From NCBI GenBank assembly GCA_900320245.1, contig ONRP01000021.1, positions 1-41,000 on the forward strand: a stretch of 41,000 nt of DNA, written 5' to 3'. The position numbers were made by a program, and so were the translations under genes. Below, one piece after another: positions 1 through 8,998 of the stretch (within the stretch, counting starts at the first letter, position 1; each line of letters starts with the position of its first letter). The DNA comes from an uncultured Prevotellaceae bacterium. GTDB lineage: Bacteria > Bacteroidota > Bacteroidia > Bacteroidales > Muribaculaceae. A model generated the notes under the pieces. It searched no databases and was not told where the DNA came from. It was given only the letters and a program-made list of their open reading frames with translations.

Positions 1-1188
1 TTTCTTGGCAATCTTGGCGGGGATGGCATCCTTGTGAACGAGGATGTTCAACGTCTTGGCGCGGAAGAAGGCCTCACTGCAGTAGAAGTAGCCCTCATAC
101 AACTGGTTGGTGTCCCAACTGTTCTGCACCTTGAAGTACTTGTTGCCTTCCTGGTCAACGGCCTTGCCCATGATTACCATGCCGTGGTCGTCGGTGGTCT
201 CCTTGTTGTCAAACATCTCCTGACGCTCCTCAGGGGTTACCCACTGCTCCTTAACCGGGCCCTTGATGTCCCACAGTTCGGCCTCGCGGTCACGGTCGCT
301 GAGTTGTGCCCAACGTGCCATATCGGTGCCTTCAGCATCGGGAACTTCCTTCTTGACGGGCAGGATAGCATAGCCGTTGCGCCACTTGAATCCCTTCTCG
401 CTGACGTCTGAACCCCAAGCGATGCTGTAGCCGTTGTCGATGGCATAGTTGGCAATCTCCAGCAGTTCATCGATGGGTACGTTCTGATAAGTGGACCACA
501 ACCAGTTGTCGGCTACCTCAAGGACGAAGGGCTGATAGTAGGGGTGGTGGGTGAACGATGCGATGGGCACGTAGTCGTCCATATTCAGGCCCAGGCTGGC
601 TGCCCAAGTCTGCGGGGTGTAGGTCTTGCCCTCATAGACGAAGGTCTCGGGCATCTTACCCATATAACTGTCGAGGATAGCCTGCAGGCCGTCTTTCCAC
701 GCGGGAGTGAGTTTGCCGCGGCTGTTCTTGTTGATCGTGCCGACATAGCCACTCAGCAGGGTGGTCAATTCGTGGGTGTCAAACTTCTTGTCACCGTAGG
801 TCATACCGGTATACACCTCGTTGGGCACCATACCGTATTTGCGCCATACATAGGGCACATCCTCAGCAGCGCCACCCTCGGCGAAGTTGATTGTACCATC
901 CATGCGGATGTACTTGATGGCCTTGTCATAGTAGCAGTGGTTAACCACGAAGCCTTCGCTCAGGTGAACCGTCTTGCCGGTGAGGCGCAGGATCTCGTTC
1001 TCGAAGAAGGAGTTGGTGGAGTAGCACCAGCACGTTCCGGACTTGTTCTGGTCCTTGACGTCGGTGTGAGGAATCACCTTGGTGTCAGTGAACTTGAAAC
1101 CGGTGCTGTCGGGGACAACAACCTTGTCATCGGCCATGACGTTGAGGGCAACAACCGATGCGAGCAATGCAAAGAATAATTTCTTCAT
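1..1188 (-). CDS. Aminopeptidase C / bleomycin hydrolase-like C1 cysteine peptidase (3' end off window)
   Basis: Papain-fold (C1B) peptidase that would trim N-terminal residues from peptides. The gene reads from ATG at 1188 down to base 1 in an open frame of 396 codons; its stop lies just outside, and the length is close to the family norm, so very little is missing. An N-terminal hydrophobic stretch (MKKLFFALLASVVALNVMA) looks like a signal peptide, implying periplasmic export, unlike the cytosolic PepC of Firmicutes. The catalytic set is visible: Gln47 and Cys53 in DQNKSGTCWCYS, His335 in DDHGMVIMG and Asn356 in VQNSW. It diverges from mutS2 across a 226-bp gap holding its own promoter. The family call is firm; substrate is unknown. 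Confidence 0.9.
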   Translation of the reverse strand, partial: MKKLFFALLASVVALNVMADDKVVVPDSTGFKFTDTKVIPHTDVKDQNKSGTCWCYSTNSFFENEILRLTGKTVHLSEGFVVNHCYYDKAIKYIRMDGTINFAEGGAAEDVPYVWRKYGMVPNEVYTGMTYGDKKFDTHELTTLLSGYVGTINKNSRGKLTPAWKDGLQAILDSYMGKMPETFVYEGKTYTPQTWAASLGLNMDDYVPIASFTHHPYYQPFVLEVADNWLWSTYQNVPIDELLEIANYAIDNGYSIAWGSDVSEKGFKWRNGYAILPVKKEVPDAEGTDMARWAQLSDRDREAELWDIKGPVKEQWVTPEERQEMFDNKETTDDHGMVIMGKAVDQEGNKYFKVQNSWDTNQLYEGYFYCSEAFFRAKTLNILVHKDAIPAKIAKK

Positions 1189-1246
1189 AAAAAATTTTTA
1201 GTTAGTTATTAATGTAGGTTAATAGTATTTCTTTGGTTATAACTCA

Positions 1247-1254
1247 CAAAAGTA
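1247..1254 (-). promoter_or_regulatory. -7 element for the aminopeptidase C gene
   Basis: On the minus strand TACTTTTG matches the Bacteroidota -7 consensus TAnnTTTG and sits 58 bp before the ATG at 1188. No convincing -33 TTTG is visible. The rest of the 1189-1414 gap is AT-rich with no gene. Confidence 0.5.
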
Positions 1255-1402
1255 GAAAATATTTTTGAATTATGAGGTTTTTCGGGGAATAAAATGAAAA
1301 AAGTGTCTTGATTGAAGCCTGGAAATGCTGCTTTTACCTCGTGAATCAGGAATGGCGGGCTGCGCTTGTCGGCAATTATTTCGTAATCCGACGAAAAATG
1401 AT

Positions 1403-1410
1403 TACTTTTG
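1403..1410 (+). promoter_or_regulatory. -7 element immediately before mutS2
   Basis: TACTTTTG fits TAnnTTTG and ends only 4 bp before the ATG at 1415. Transcription would start at or beside the start codon, giving a leaderless or nearly leaderless mRNA. This argues against the longer in-frame start at 1325, which would lie upstream of the promoter. Confidence 0.5.
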
Positions 1411-1414
1411 CACT

Positions 1415-3868
1415 ATGATTTATCCCTCATCGTTTGAGACCAAGATAGGCTTTGATGCCGTGAGGCGCGAAGTGGAGCGCCATTGTGTGAGCGCGTTGGG
1501 TGCCGCCAACGTGCCCCGGCTGCGTTTCTCGACACGCCGCGACGAGGTAATCCGTTGGCTCGAAGAGACCAACGAGTTCCTATCGATTCTTGAGACGGGC
1601 AAGGAGTTCCCGCTGAGTTACTACTTCGACCTGCGCGTGGTGCTCAAGGAAGTATCGACACCGGGCACGTTCTTGTCGGCCGAGCGCCTGTTTGACCTGC
1701 AGCGCCTGCTGTCGACGGTGACTCAGGTGGTGCGCTTCTTTGCCGTCGAGGGCGGCGAGAGCACGCCTTATCCTAGCCTGCGCGAACTGACAAGCGGCAT
1801 GCAGTCCTTCCCGGAACTGAGCGCCGCAATCGGCCATGTGCTCGACAAGGCCGGCAACATCAAGGACACGGCATCGCCCCGACTGCAGGAACTGCGCACG
1901 GCCATTGCCCGCGTCACCAGCAGCATCAACGGCACCCTGCGACGCATCATCGCTCAGGGCAAGCAGGACGGCATCCTCGACAACGACGTGCAACCCTCGT
2001 TGCGCGATGGTCGCCTGGTGCTGCCTGTGAGTGCGATGAACAAGCGCAAACTGCATGGCATCGTCCATGACGAGAGCGCCACGGGAAAGACCGTGTTCAT
2101 CGAGCCTGACGCCATCGTCGAGGCCAATAACCGTATCCGCGAGACCGAGGCCGAAATCGCCCGCGAAATCATCCGCATCCTCACCGAGGTGACCGACCTG
2201 ATACGTCCCCATCTCGGGGAACTGGCCGGCGTGCTTGACACTTTGGGCCAACTGGATTTCATCAGGGCTAAGGCCTTGTTTGCCAAGGATGTGGGTGCCC
2301 AGATGTGTCATATCGACCGAAAACCCGTCGTGGAGTGGTACACTGCCATCCACCCGGCGCTGATGCTCTCGCTGCGCAGCCAGGGCAAGGAGGTCGTGCC
2401 GTTGAACATCGCTCTGAACAAGCAGAACCGCATCCTGGTCATCTCCGGCCCTAATGCCGGCGGCAAATCGGTGTGCCTCAAGACCGTGGGCGTGGTGCAA
2501 TACATGATGCAATGTGGCCTGTTGCCCACCTTGCGCGACAATTCCCACATGGGGCTGTTCAATGACATCTTTATCGACATCGGTGACCAGCAGAGCATCG
2601 AGAACGACTTGAGTACCTACAGCAGCCACCTGCAGAACATGAAACTTTTCCTCTCGCGTGGCGGCAAGCAGTCGCTCATCCTCATCGACGAGATGGGCAG
2701 CGGCACCGAACCGCAGATTGGCGGGGCCATCGCCCAATCCATCCTCGAGCAATTGAATGAGCATCAGGTGATGGGCGTGGTGACGACCCACTACCAGAAC
2801 CTGAAACATTTTGCCGACGAGACCGATGGCGTGGTCAACGGAGCGATGCTCTATGACCGCCAGCACATGCAGCCGCTGTTCCAGTTGTCAATGGGCTATC
2901 CCGGCAGTTCGTTCGCCATCGAGATTGCCCGTAAGACGGGCCTGCCGCAGCAGGTCATCGACAAGGCTGCCGAGATCGTGGGCAGCGACTACATCAATAT
3001 GGACAAATACCTGCTCGATATCGTGCGCGACCGCCGCTATTGGGAAAACAAGCGACAGGACGTGCGCGCCAAGGAGAGGCGGCTCGATCAGATGATTGCT
3101 GACTACGACGAACGCCTGGACAATATCCGGGCCGAGCATCGGCAGATCATCCATGAGGCGCGCGCCGAGGCACAGGAGATTCTGCAAGGCAGCAATGCCC
3201 AGATTGAACGTACCATCAAGGCCATTCGAGACGAGCAGGCCGAGAAAGAGCGCACCAAGGAATTGCGCCGCCAACTCGACGAATTCAAGGCGCGCCTCAA
3301 TGCCGAGGAGCCAGAGGCTCCGTCAAGGTTAAAGGAACTGACGCCCAAGACCACACCCCGCCGCAAACAGCCCAAGAAGTCCGCCCCCAAGGCTATGGCC
3401 AAGGACCGCCCCTTGCAGGCCGGCGATAACGTGGTACTCAAGGGAACGACGACAGTGGGAACACTCATCAGCATCGACGAGAAATACGCCCTGGTGGCTT
3501 TCGGTAACATCAAGACGCGCATCGAGGTCGACCAAGTGGAACGCACCATGCGCAAGGAGAAAGCACCCAAGGCCGAATCCCTGGGACGCAGTACTACCGA
3601 CGAAATACGTGCGCGGCAACTGAATTTCAAACCCGACATCGACGTGAGGGGAATGCGGGCCGACGAGGCTTTGCAGGCCATTACCTACTTTATCGACGAT
3701 GCCATCCAGTTCAGTGCACAACGGGTGCGCATCCTGCACGGTACCGGCACTGGAGCGCTCAAGGTGGCTATCCGTGAATACCTGCATACCGTCAGCGGTG
3801 TCAAGTCCTACCGCGACGAGCATGTGCAATTTGGTGGGGCCGGTATCACGGTCGTTGATTTGGAGTAG
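1415..3868 (+). CDS. mutS2: MutS2-family endonuclease / recombination or ribosome-collision factor
   Basis: MutS2 proteins are dimeric ATPases with a C-terminal Smr nuclease domain. In different bacteria they suppress recombination or split collided ribosomes. This 817-residue protein has the full layout: an N-terminal MutS-like core, Walker A GPNAGGKS at residues 345-352, Walker B LILIDEMGSGTE, a long charged coiled coil after the ATPase, a Lys/Pro-rich linker, and a C-terminal Smr domain with DVRGMRADEA and the LHGTGTGAL loop. I chose ATG 1415 because residue 1 then begins the family's usual N-terminus and the promoter lies just upstream. AGATATC/AGATAAG heptamer repeats begin at its stop codon. 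Which role it plays here cannot be read from sequence. Confidence 0.95.
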   Translation: MIYPSSFETKIGFDAVRREVERHCVSALGAANVPRLRFSTRRDEVIRWLEETNEFLSILETGKEFPLSYYFDLRVVLKEVSTPGTFLSAERLFDLQRLLSTVTQVVRFFAVEGGESTPYPSLRELTSGMQSFPELSAAIGHVLDKAGNIKDTASPRLQELRTAIARVTSSINGTLRRIIAQGKQDGILDNDVQPSLRDGRLVLPVSAMNKRKLHGIVHDESATGKTVFIEPDAIVEANNRIRETEAEIAREIIRILTEVTDLIRPHLGELAGVLDTLGQLDFIRAKALFAKDVGAQMCHIDRKPVVEWYTAIHPALMLSLRSQGKEVVPLNIALNKQNRILVISGPNAGGKSVCLKTVGVVQYMMQCGLLPTLRDNSHMGLFNDIFIDIGDQQSIENDLSTYSSHLQNMKLFLSRGGKQSLILIDEMGSGTEPQIGGAIAQSILEQLNEHQVMGVVTTHYQNLKHFADETDGVVNGAMLYDRQHMQPLFQLSMGYPGSSFAIEIARKTGLPQQVIDKAAEIVGSDYINMDKYLLDIVRDRRYWENKRQDVRAKERRLDQMIADYDERLDNIRAEHRQIIHEARAEAQEILQGSNAQIERTIKAIRDEQAEKERTKELRRQLDEFKARLNAEEPEAPSRLKELTPKTTPRRKQPKKSAPKAMAKDRPLQAGDNVVLKGTTTVGTLISIDEKYALVAFGNIKTRIEVDQVERTMRKEKAPKAESLGRSTTDEIRARQLNFKPDIDVRGMRADEALQAITYFIDDAIQFSAQRVRILHGTGTGALKVAIREYLHTVSGVKSYRDEHVQFGGAGITVVDLE

Positions 3869-3914
3869 ATATCAGATAAGAGATAAAAGATATCAGATAA
3901 GAGATAAGAGATAA
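3867..3914 (+). repeat. AGATATC/AGATAAG heptamer array after mutS2
   Basis: Seven consecutive 7-nt units (AGATATC, AGATAAG, AGATAAA, AGATATC, AGATAAG, AGATAAG, AGATAAT). The first begins with the AG of the mutS2 TAG stop codon. It is the smallest example of the heptamer arrays that recur through the window. Confidence 0.85.
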
Positions 3915-3976
3915 TTGGGGACCTATAGTGACTATTTAGGCCATGGTGTCTAATGATTTGATATTTAGAATAAAAG

Positions 3977-6025
3977 ATGATTGAGAATAATGTTTTTCTG
4001 AGTCCGTTCAAGACCTCGGGCGGTGCAATACCATTTGACCGCATCACCAACGCTGACTATGAGCCAGCCATCCGTCAAGGCATCAGTGACCATGAGGCTG
4101 AGATAATGGCGATTGTCGACAATCCTGACGAAGCGACATTCGAGAACACGATTGTCGCCCTCGACCGCTCCGGTGCTACGTTGAACCGTGTGCTCGGTGT
4201 GTTCTATCCCATGCTCTCGTGCAATGCCGATGATGAATTGCTGGACCTGAGCAAGCGCATGGCACCGCTGCTGAGCAACCATTTCAACGGCGTCACTCTC
4301 AACGAGCGTCTGTGGGAGCGTGTAAAGTATGCCCACGACCACTTCGACGAGAGCAGCCATGACGTTGAGGACTGCACGCTCATGCGCGAGACCTACAACG
4401 GGTTTTTGCGCAGTGGCGCCAACCTGCAGGGCGATGACCGCGAACGCTATCGTCAACTCAGCAGGCGCCTGACCGAATTGACGCTAAAGTTTGACCAGAA
4501 TGCCCTCAAAGAGACGCCCCGCTACGAACTGTGGCTCACCGAGGACGACCTCGCCGGCCTGCCTGAAAGCGCGCTCGAGGCAGCCAAAAAGGCAGCCAGT
4601 GACAAGGGCCGCGATGATGCCTGGCTGGTCACCCTCGATGCTCCCAGTTACACTCCGTTCATGAAGTACAGTGAACGTCGCGACTTGCGCGAAAAACTGT
4701 ACAAGATGTATAACCGCCAGTGCACCAGCGGCGAATATTGCAACCTGGAAGTGTTGCGCGACATTGCCAATACGCGTTTGGAATTTGCACGCCTGATGGG
4801 CCGTGAATGTTTTGCCCAGTACAAACTCGAGCACACCATGGCTCAGACCCCGGCCAATGTCTATCAAATGCTCAACCGCTTGAGAGACGCTTATCTGCCG
4901 GTGGAGCGCAGCGAAATGGAACGGCTTGCAAGGTTTGCCAGTGAACTGGAGGGCCATCCCGTGGAAATCATGCCGTGGGACTTCAGTTACTACAGCAACA
5001 AGGAGAAGGACTCGATGTTTGATATCAACGACGAACTGCTGCGACCCTACTTTGAACTGGGACAGGTGACCAAGGGCGTCTTCGGGTTCGCCACGCGGAT
5101 GTACGGCCTGCGTTTCGTGCCCAACCACGATGCCCAGGTTTTCCATCCCGAAGTCCAGGTCTATGATGTCACCGACGAGAACGGTTGTGCCGTGGGCATG
5201 CTCTACCTCGATTTCTTCCCGCGTACCACCAAGCAGAGCGGTGCCTGGATGACAAGTTTCCGCGATCAGTATATCGACGACGATGGCAATGATGTGCGCC
5301 CTCTGGTGACGTTGACGATGAATTTCACCCGTCCCACCGACGACAAGCCGTCGCTGCTCACCGTGCGCGAAGTCGAGACCTTCATGCACGAGTTCGGACA
5401 CGCCCTGCACCAATTGCTGTCGCGCTGCAAGTATCAGTCGCTCTCGGGAACCAGCGTTTATCGCGACTTTGTCGAGGTGCCTTCGCAATTCAACGAGAAC
5501 TACGTCTATGAGCGGGAGTTCCTCGACAGTTTCGCACGGCATTACCAGACGGGTGAGCCGGTTCCCCAGGAACTGGTTGACCGCTTGCTGGCCTCGTCTC
5601 AGTATGGTGCCGCCTATGCCTGTGTTCGTCAGTTGGGCTTCGGGTTTATCGATATGGCATGGCACATGATTACCGAGCCCTATGAGGGCGACGATTTTGA
5701 GTTTGAATACAATGCCGTCAAGGACGTCCAGGCATTCGATCCAGTCGAGGGCTGTATCATGTCATCGCATTTCACCCACATCTTCTCGGGCGGGTATGCA
5801 GCCGGCTACTACGGCTACAAGTGGGCCGAAATGATTGAGTGTGACGCTTTCTCGCGCTTTCAGGAGGAGGGCATCTTCGACCGCGATGCTGCCCGCTCAT
5901 GGGTCGAGAACGTGCTCTCGCGCGGCGGCACTGAGCATCCGATGACGCTCTACAAGCGCTTCAGGGGCCGTGAGCCGCGCATCGAGGCGATGATGCGCCG
6001 CGACGGTATTGCACCCGCCAAATGA
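3977..6025 (+). CDS. M3 family zinc oligopeptidase (oligopeptidase A / peptidyl-dipeptidase Dcp type)
   Basis: Thimet-oligopeptidase-family enzyme that cleaves short peptides, probably in the cytoplasm since no signal peptide is seen. The 682-residue length matches Dcp/PrlC. The zinc site is HEFGH at 471-475 within FMHEFGHALHQLL, with the third ligand expected in the following helix. The C-terminal segment contains FSGGYAAGYYGYKWAEM, the substrate-binding loop typical of the family. The ATG at 3977 follows a 60-bp AT-rich gap after the heptamer array. It is followed after 40 bp by a lipoprotein gene on the same strand. Dcp and OpdA cannot be separated on this evidence, so no symbol is given. 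Confidence 0.92.
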   Translation: MIENNVFLSPFKTSGGAIPFDRITNADYEPAIRQGISDHEAEIMAIVDNPDEATFENTIVALDRSGATLNRVLGVFYPMLSCNADDELLDLSKRMAPLLSNHFNGVTLNERLWERVKYAHDHFDESSHDVEDCTLMRETYNGFLRSGANLQGDDRERYRQLSRRLTELTLKFDQNALKETPRYELWLTEDDLAGLPESALEAAKKAASDKGRDDAWLVTLDAPSYTPFMKYSERRDLREKLYKMYNRQCTSGEYCNLEVLRDIANTRLEFARLMGRECFAQYKLEHTMAQTPANVYQMLNRLRDAYLPVERSEMERLARFASELEGHPVEIMPWDFSYYSNKEKDSMFDINDELLRPYFELGQVTKGVFGFATRMYGLRFVPNHDAQVFHPEVQVYDVTDENGCAVGMLYLDFFPRTTKQSGAWMTSFRDQYIDDDGNDVRPLVTLTMNFTRPTDDKPSLLTVREVETFMHEFGHALHQLLSRCKYQSLSGTSVYRDFVEVPSQFNENYVYEREFLDSFARHYQTGEPVPQELVDRLLASSQYGAAYACVRQLGFGFIDMAWHMITEPYEGDDFEFEYNAVKDVQAFDPVEGCIMSSHFTHIFSGGYAAGYYGYKWAEMIECDAFSRFQEEGIFDRDAARSWVENVLSRGGTEHPMTLYKRFRGREPRIEAMMRRDGIAPAK

Positions 6026-6065
6026 CACGTATCCGACAGTTATTAATCCTAAAGATTTTGGAAAG

Positions 6066-6854
6066 ATGAAAAAGTATATAGTTCTGATTGCCGTGTTGCC
6101 CCTGCTGGCCATCCTGATGTCTTGCAATGAAGGCGGCGCCAAGGCCGACCTGCGCAAGATGGTCGATAACATCAATCGGGAGTGCCCCATCCATTATGAC
6201 TACATCACTTGCCAGGGCGCAGCGATACAAGGAGAAGAAGTGGTGATGAACTACATCGTCGACGAGAGTATGCTGAGCCTGCAACTGATGAAGGAAAAGC
6301 CCGACCAGGCCAAGAAATATGGCGGTTCATCGCTGTTCAACGTGTATGACGAGTTGGGAAGCCTGTTGATGGAGTCAGGTTATGGTTTTACCGCCAACTA
6401 CCAGGGCTCGCTCTCGGGCGATGTTGTGACGTTGAGATTCACCAACGACGAGATCAAGGAAATCAAGGCTCATCCCATTTCAAACGAAGAGTTGCTGGAT
6501 TGGGAGATTCAGGCAAGCAATTCGACACTGCCCAGAAAACTGGATGCCGTGACAACGCTGTTGTCGATGTCCCGTGACGGGAATGTGGTCTCCTATAACT
6601 ATGAGATTGATGAGAGCCAACTTGATATGTCTGTCTTGATTAACGGCCAAGAACAACTCAAGCAGACGCTGGCCGAGCAGGTGGCTACGCTGAACTCCAA
6701 TACGTCGTCGGCCCAGGCCTTTATGAGGCTGTTGCGCCGGGGCAATATGGAGTTGCACTATGTCTACAAGGGTAATTCGTCGGGTAAGACGGCAAGAATT
6801 CAGTTCACCAACGCCGAGTTGCGTGACATGGCCAACGACTATGCCGAGGAATAA
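6066..6854 (+). CDS. Hypothetical lipoprotein with an internal duplication
   Basis: Unrecognised 262-residue protein. The N-terminus MKKYIVLIAVLPLLAILMSC is a lipoprotein signal with the acylated Cys at residue 20, so it should be membrane anchored. The mature part looks like two copies of one domain of roughly 105 residues: VVMNYIVDES...VVTLRFTNDEIKEI (about 28-135) and VVSYNYEIDES...ARIQFTNAELRDM (about 147-256). The ATG at 6066 is preferred because an upstream in-frame start would bury the signal peptide. It lies between the M3 peptidase and a GNAT gene with short spacings, consistent with cotranscription. No function can be assigned. Confidence 0.8.
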   Translation: MKKYIVLIAVLPLLAILMSCNEGGAKADLRKMVDNINRECPIHYDYITCQGAAIQGEEVVMNYIVDESMLSLQLMKEKPDQAKKYGGSSLFNVYDELGSLLMESGYGFTANYQGSLSGDVVTLRFTNDEIKEIKAHPISNEELLDWEIQASNSTLPRKLDAVTTLLSMSRDGNVVSYNYEIDESQLDMSVLINGQEQLKQTLAEQVATLNSNTSSAQAFMRLLRRGNMELHYVYKGNSSGKTARIQFTNAELRDMANDYAEE

Positions 6855-6891
6855 CCCGCTGTTTTTGCCTTGTAATGAAATCTGAGTAAGG

Positions 6892-7383
6892 ATGAGGACA
6901 ATCAGAAAAGCCACAATGCAGGATGTGCCGAGAATCATGGTCTTGATTGAAGAGGCCCGCGGCATCATGCGCTCCTGCGGCAACATGAACCAGTGGATAG
7001 GTGGCTATCCCAGCCAGGAAACCATCGAGAACGACATCAGCAACGGCCATTGCTACGTGTGTGCCGAGCAGGGTGGGGAAGTGATAGCCTCGTTTGCCTT
7101 CATTCCGGGACCGGAACCCACCTATAAGGAAATCTACGAGGGACAATGGCTCGACGACAAGCCCTATTATGTGGTGCATCGCCTGGCCAGCACGGCCTCG
7201 AGCCATGGCGTCTTCAATGACGTGATGGACTACTGCTTGGACGTGGCGGGCACTTTGCGCATCGACACCCATCGCGACAATGTCATTATGCGTCACGTCA
7301 TCGACCGCTACGGCTTCACCTACTGCGGCATCATCTACCTCGCTAATGGCGATGAGCGCCTGGCCTACCAGTTGGGGCGCTAA
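6892..7383 (+). CDS. GNAT family N-acetyltransferase
   Basis: 163-residue acetyl-CoA-dependent acyltransferase of the GNAT fold. It opens with the family's usual IRKATMQDVPRIM strand-helix. The central VVHRLASTASSHGVFNDVMDYC region corresponds to the acetyl-CoA binding strand and helix, followed by LRIDTHRDNVIMRHVIDRYGFTYCGIIY, the typical C-terminal strand pattern. The substrate is unknown. The ATG at 6892 lies 37 bp after the lipoprotein, and a strong hairpin terminator follows its stop. Confidence 0.85.
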   Translation: MRTIRKATMQDVPRIMVLIEEARGIMRSCGNMNQWIGGYPSQETIENDISNGHCYVCAEQGGEVIASFAFIPGPEPTYKEIYEGQWLDDKPYYVVHRLASTASSHGVFNDVMDYCLDVAGTLRIDTHRDNVIMRHVIDRYGFTYCGIIYLANGDERLAYQLGR

Positions 7384-7403
7384 ACCCGTAGGTATGAAAA
7401 AAC

Positions 7404-7441
7404 AATCAGGGCTGGTCCATTGCGGGCCAGCCCTGATTTTA
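7404..7441. terminator. Bidirectional rho-independent terminator
   Basis: An 11-12 bp stem AATCAGGGCTGG / CCAGCCCTGATT encloses an 11-nt loop and is followed by TTTTATT on the plus strand. An A-rich run precedes it, so the minus strand also reads out into Ts. It can serve both the GNAT operon and the convergent lipoprotein gene. Confidence 0.85.
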
Positions 7442-7464
7442 TTAGGATTATTGAATAATCTAGA

Positions 7465-8013
7465 TTACTTTACAGTCTCCTTGGCAGCATCGGCAGCGTT
7501 GTTAACGGCGTCCTTAGCAGCGTCCTTAACGTCTTCCTTTACCTCGTTGGCCTTGTCGGCAACAGCGTCGGTAGCACCTTCAACCTTCTCGGCAACGTTC
7601 TTAGCAGCGTCGGCAACGAAAGCATCAAAAGCCTCCTTCAACTCAGGCTTCGGGGTGATGTAGGCTTCCATCTTGTCCTTCAGAGCGGGGAGGGCAGCCA
7701 AGATCTTGTCCTTGTTGGTCTCCCAAACGGTCTTGATGATGTTGATGATGTTGAAGTACTTGTTGTTGTCACCAGCGGTCAGGAAGTCCTCGGCGGTCTT
7801 CTTCAGGCCATCCAGGAAGTTAACGGTACCAGCCTCGTCCTTGGCCTCAACCAACTTCATCAGGTCAGCGGTTACGGTCTCAACGGTGGGCTCTGCAGGA
7901 GTTACCTGCTCCTCAGCGGGAGCCTGCTCGTCAGCGGGCTGAGCGGTCTCGGTTTTGCAACCAACAAATGCGATAGCTGCAACGGCAGCAAACATCAATA
8001 AAAACTTCTTCAT
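7465..8013 (-). CDS. Small lipoprotein with Ala/Lys-rich amphipathic C-terminus
   Basis: 182-residue lipoprotein of unknown function. The signal MKKFLLMFAAVAAIAFVGC places the acylated Cys at 19. It is followed by a Pro/Glu-rich linker, a helical middle (about residues 45-120), and a C-terminal tail of roughly 50 residues rich in A, K, D, E, V and N (for example VADKANEVKEDVKDAAKDA). The tail has near-11-residue periodicity like LEA or apolipoprotein helices, which suggests an amphipathic surface-binding helix; this is inference. It stands alone, with a strong promoter upstream and a shared terminator downstream. Confidence 0.85.
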   Translation of the reverse strand: MKKFLLMFAAVAAIAFVGCKTETAQPADEQAPAEEQVTPAEPTVETVTADLMKLVEAKDEAGTVNFLDGLKKTAEDFLTAGDNNKYFNIINIIKTVWETNKDKILAALPALKDKMEAYITPKPELKEAFDAFVADAAKNVAEKVEGATDAVADKANEVKEDVKDAAKDAVNNAADAAKETVK

Positions 8014-8069
8014 AATAAAACAACTTTTAAATTTAAAAAATTAATAATAAAACGATAAATTCAACGCCG

Positions 8070-8100
8070 CAAATGTAGCGGCTATTTTTGAATTAGCAAA
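8070..8100 (-). promoter_or_regulatory. Bacteroidota promoter for the small lipoprotein
   Basis: On the minus strand TTTG (8100-8097), a 19-bp spacer and TACATTTG (8077-8070) match the phylum's -33/-7 consensus closely. The 5' leader to ATG 8013 would be about 50 nt. Confidence 0.75.
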
Positions 8101-8172
8101 TATTTTTCGGCCATTTTTTCATTTTTTAGCACTTTTATTGGCCTAAAGGCCAGTTTTGCGGACAAAAAACTT

Positions 8173-8180
8173 TAACTTTG
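8173..8180 (+). promoter_or_regulatory. -7 element for the zinc metallopeptidase operon
   Basis: TAACTTTG matches TAnnTTTG. The nearest TTTG (8155-8158) is only 14 bp away, so the -33 box is weak. It would leave a leader of about 80 nt before ATG 8268 and is the likely start of the long plus-strand gene run. Confidence 0.5.
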
Positions 8181-8267
8181 CGGTCAAGATTGGTGTCCGG
8201 CTTGTCTTTATACAAATTCCGTGCCAAACTCTAAATAATTGACGATAAACGACAAAAAAATAAGATT

Positions 8268-8942
8268 ATGTGGATTTACATTCTTATGGGAGGCATCTTC
8301 ATCCTGAGCATGGTGGTTCAGAACTCCCTCAAATCAAAATTCGACAAGTATAGTAAAGTGCCCCTCGGCGTGGCCATGACCGGTCGTGATGTTGCTGCCA
8401 CGATGCTGCAGCAGAACGGTTGCGGCGACGTGCAGGTGACCAGTGTGAAAGGTCAGTTGACCGACCACTTCAACCCCGCTAACAGAACGGTAAACCTGAG
8501 TGACCCAGTCTATGGCACCAACAGCATTGCTGCTGCGGCAGTGGCTGCCCACGAGTGCGGCCATGCCATCCAGCACAAGGTGGGCTACAGCATGCTGCAA
8601 CTGCGCACCAAGATGGTTCCCATCGTCCAGTTCGCTTCCAACACGGTGCAGTGGCTCCTGCTCGCAGGTATCTTGATCGTTCAGGTAACGCCCATACCGC
8701 TGTATGTCGCCTTGGCCATGTTTGCCGTGACGGTGCTCTTCAGTTTTGTAACATTGCCTGTTGAGGTCGATGCCAGCCGCCGTGCCATCAAGTGGCTCGA
8801 AGGCTCGGGAATCGCCAGTGGTGAACAGTTGACCCAAGCCAAGGACGCCCTCCGTGCAGCAGCCTATACTTATGTAGTGGCAGCGGTGGGCTCCCTCGCT
8901 ACATTATTGTATTATGCTGCCGTATTCCTCAGGCGTCGATAA
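8268..8942 (+). CDS. Membrane neutral zinc metallopeptidase (YugP-like)
   Basis: 224-residue membrane protein of the neutral zinc metallopeptidase family (Zn_peptidase_2, YugP-like). It has an N-terminal TM helix (MWIYILMGGIFILSMVV). The zinc motif HECGH lies in AAAVAAHECGHAIQHKVGYS, followed by two or three hydrophobic segments (WLLLAGILIVQV, YVALAMFAVTVLFSFVTLPVEVDASRRA) and a C-terminal one. The VDASRRAIKWL segment after the membrane stretch is characteristic of the family. Substrates are unknown. It lies 56 bp before hisS, probably in one transcript. Confidence 0.88.
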   Translation: MWIYILMGGIFILSMVVQNSLKSKFDKYSKVPLGVAMTGRDVAATMLQQNGCGDVQVTSVKGQLTDHFNPANRTVNLSDPVYGTNSIAAAAVAAHECGHAIQHKVGYSMLQLRTKMVPIVQFASNTVQWLLLAGILIVQVTPIPLYVALAMFAVTVLFSFVTLPVEVDASRRAIKWLEGSGIASGEQLTQAKDALRAAAYTYVVAAVGSLATLLYYAAVFLRRR

Positions 8943-8998
8943 AGAAACGAATTAGTAATATTGTAATACCAGATACTTTTTAAGAGAAACAGATAATA

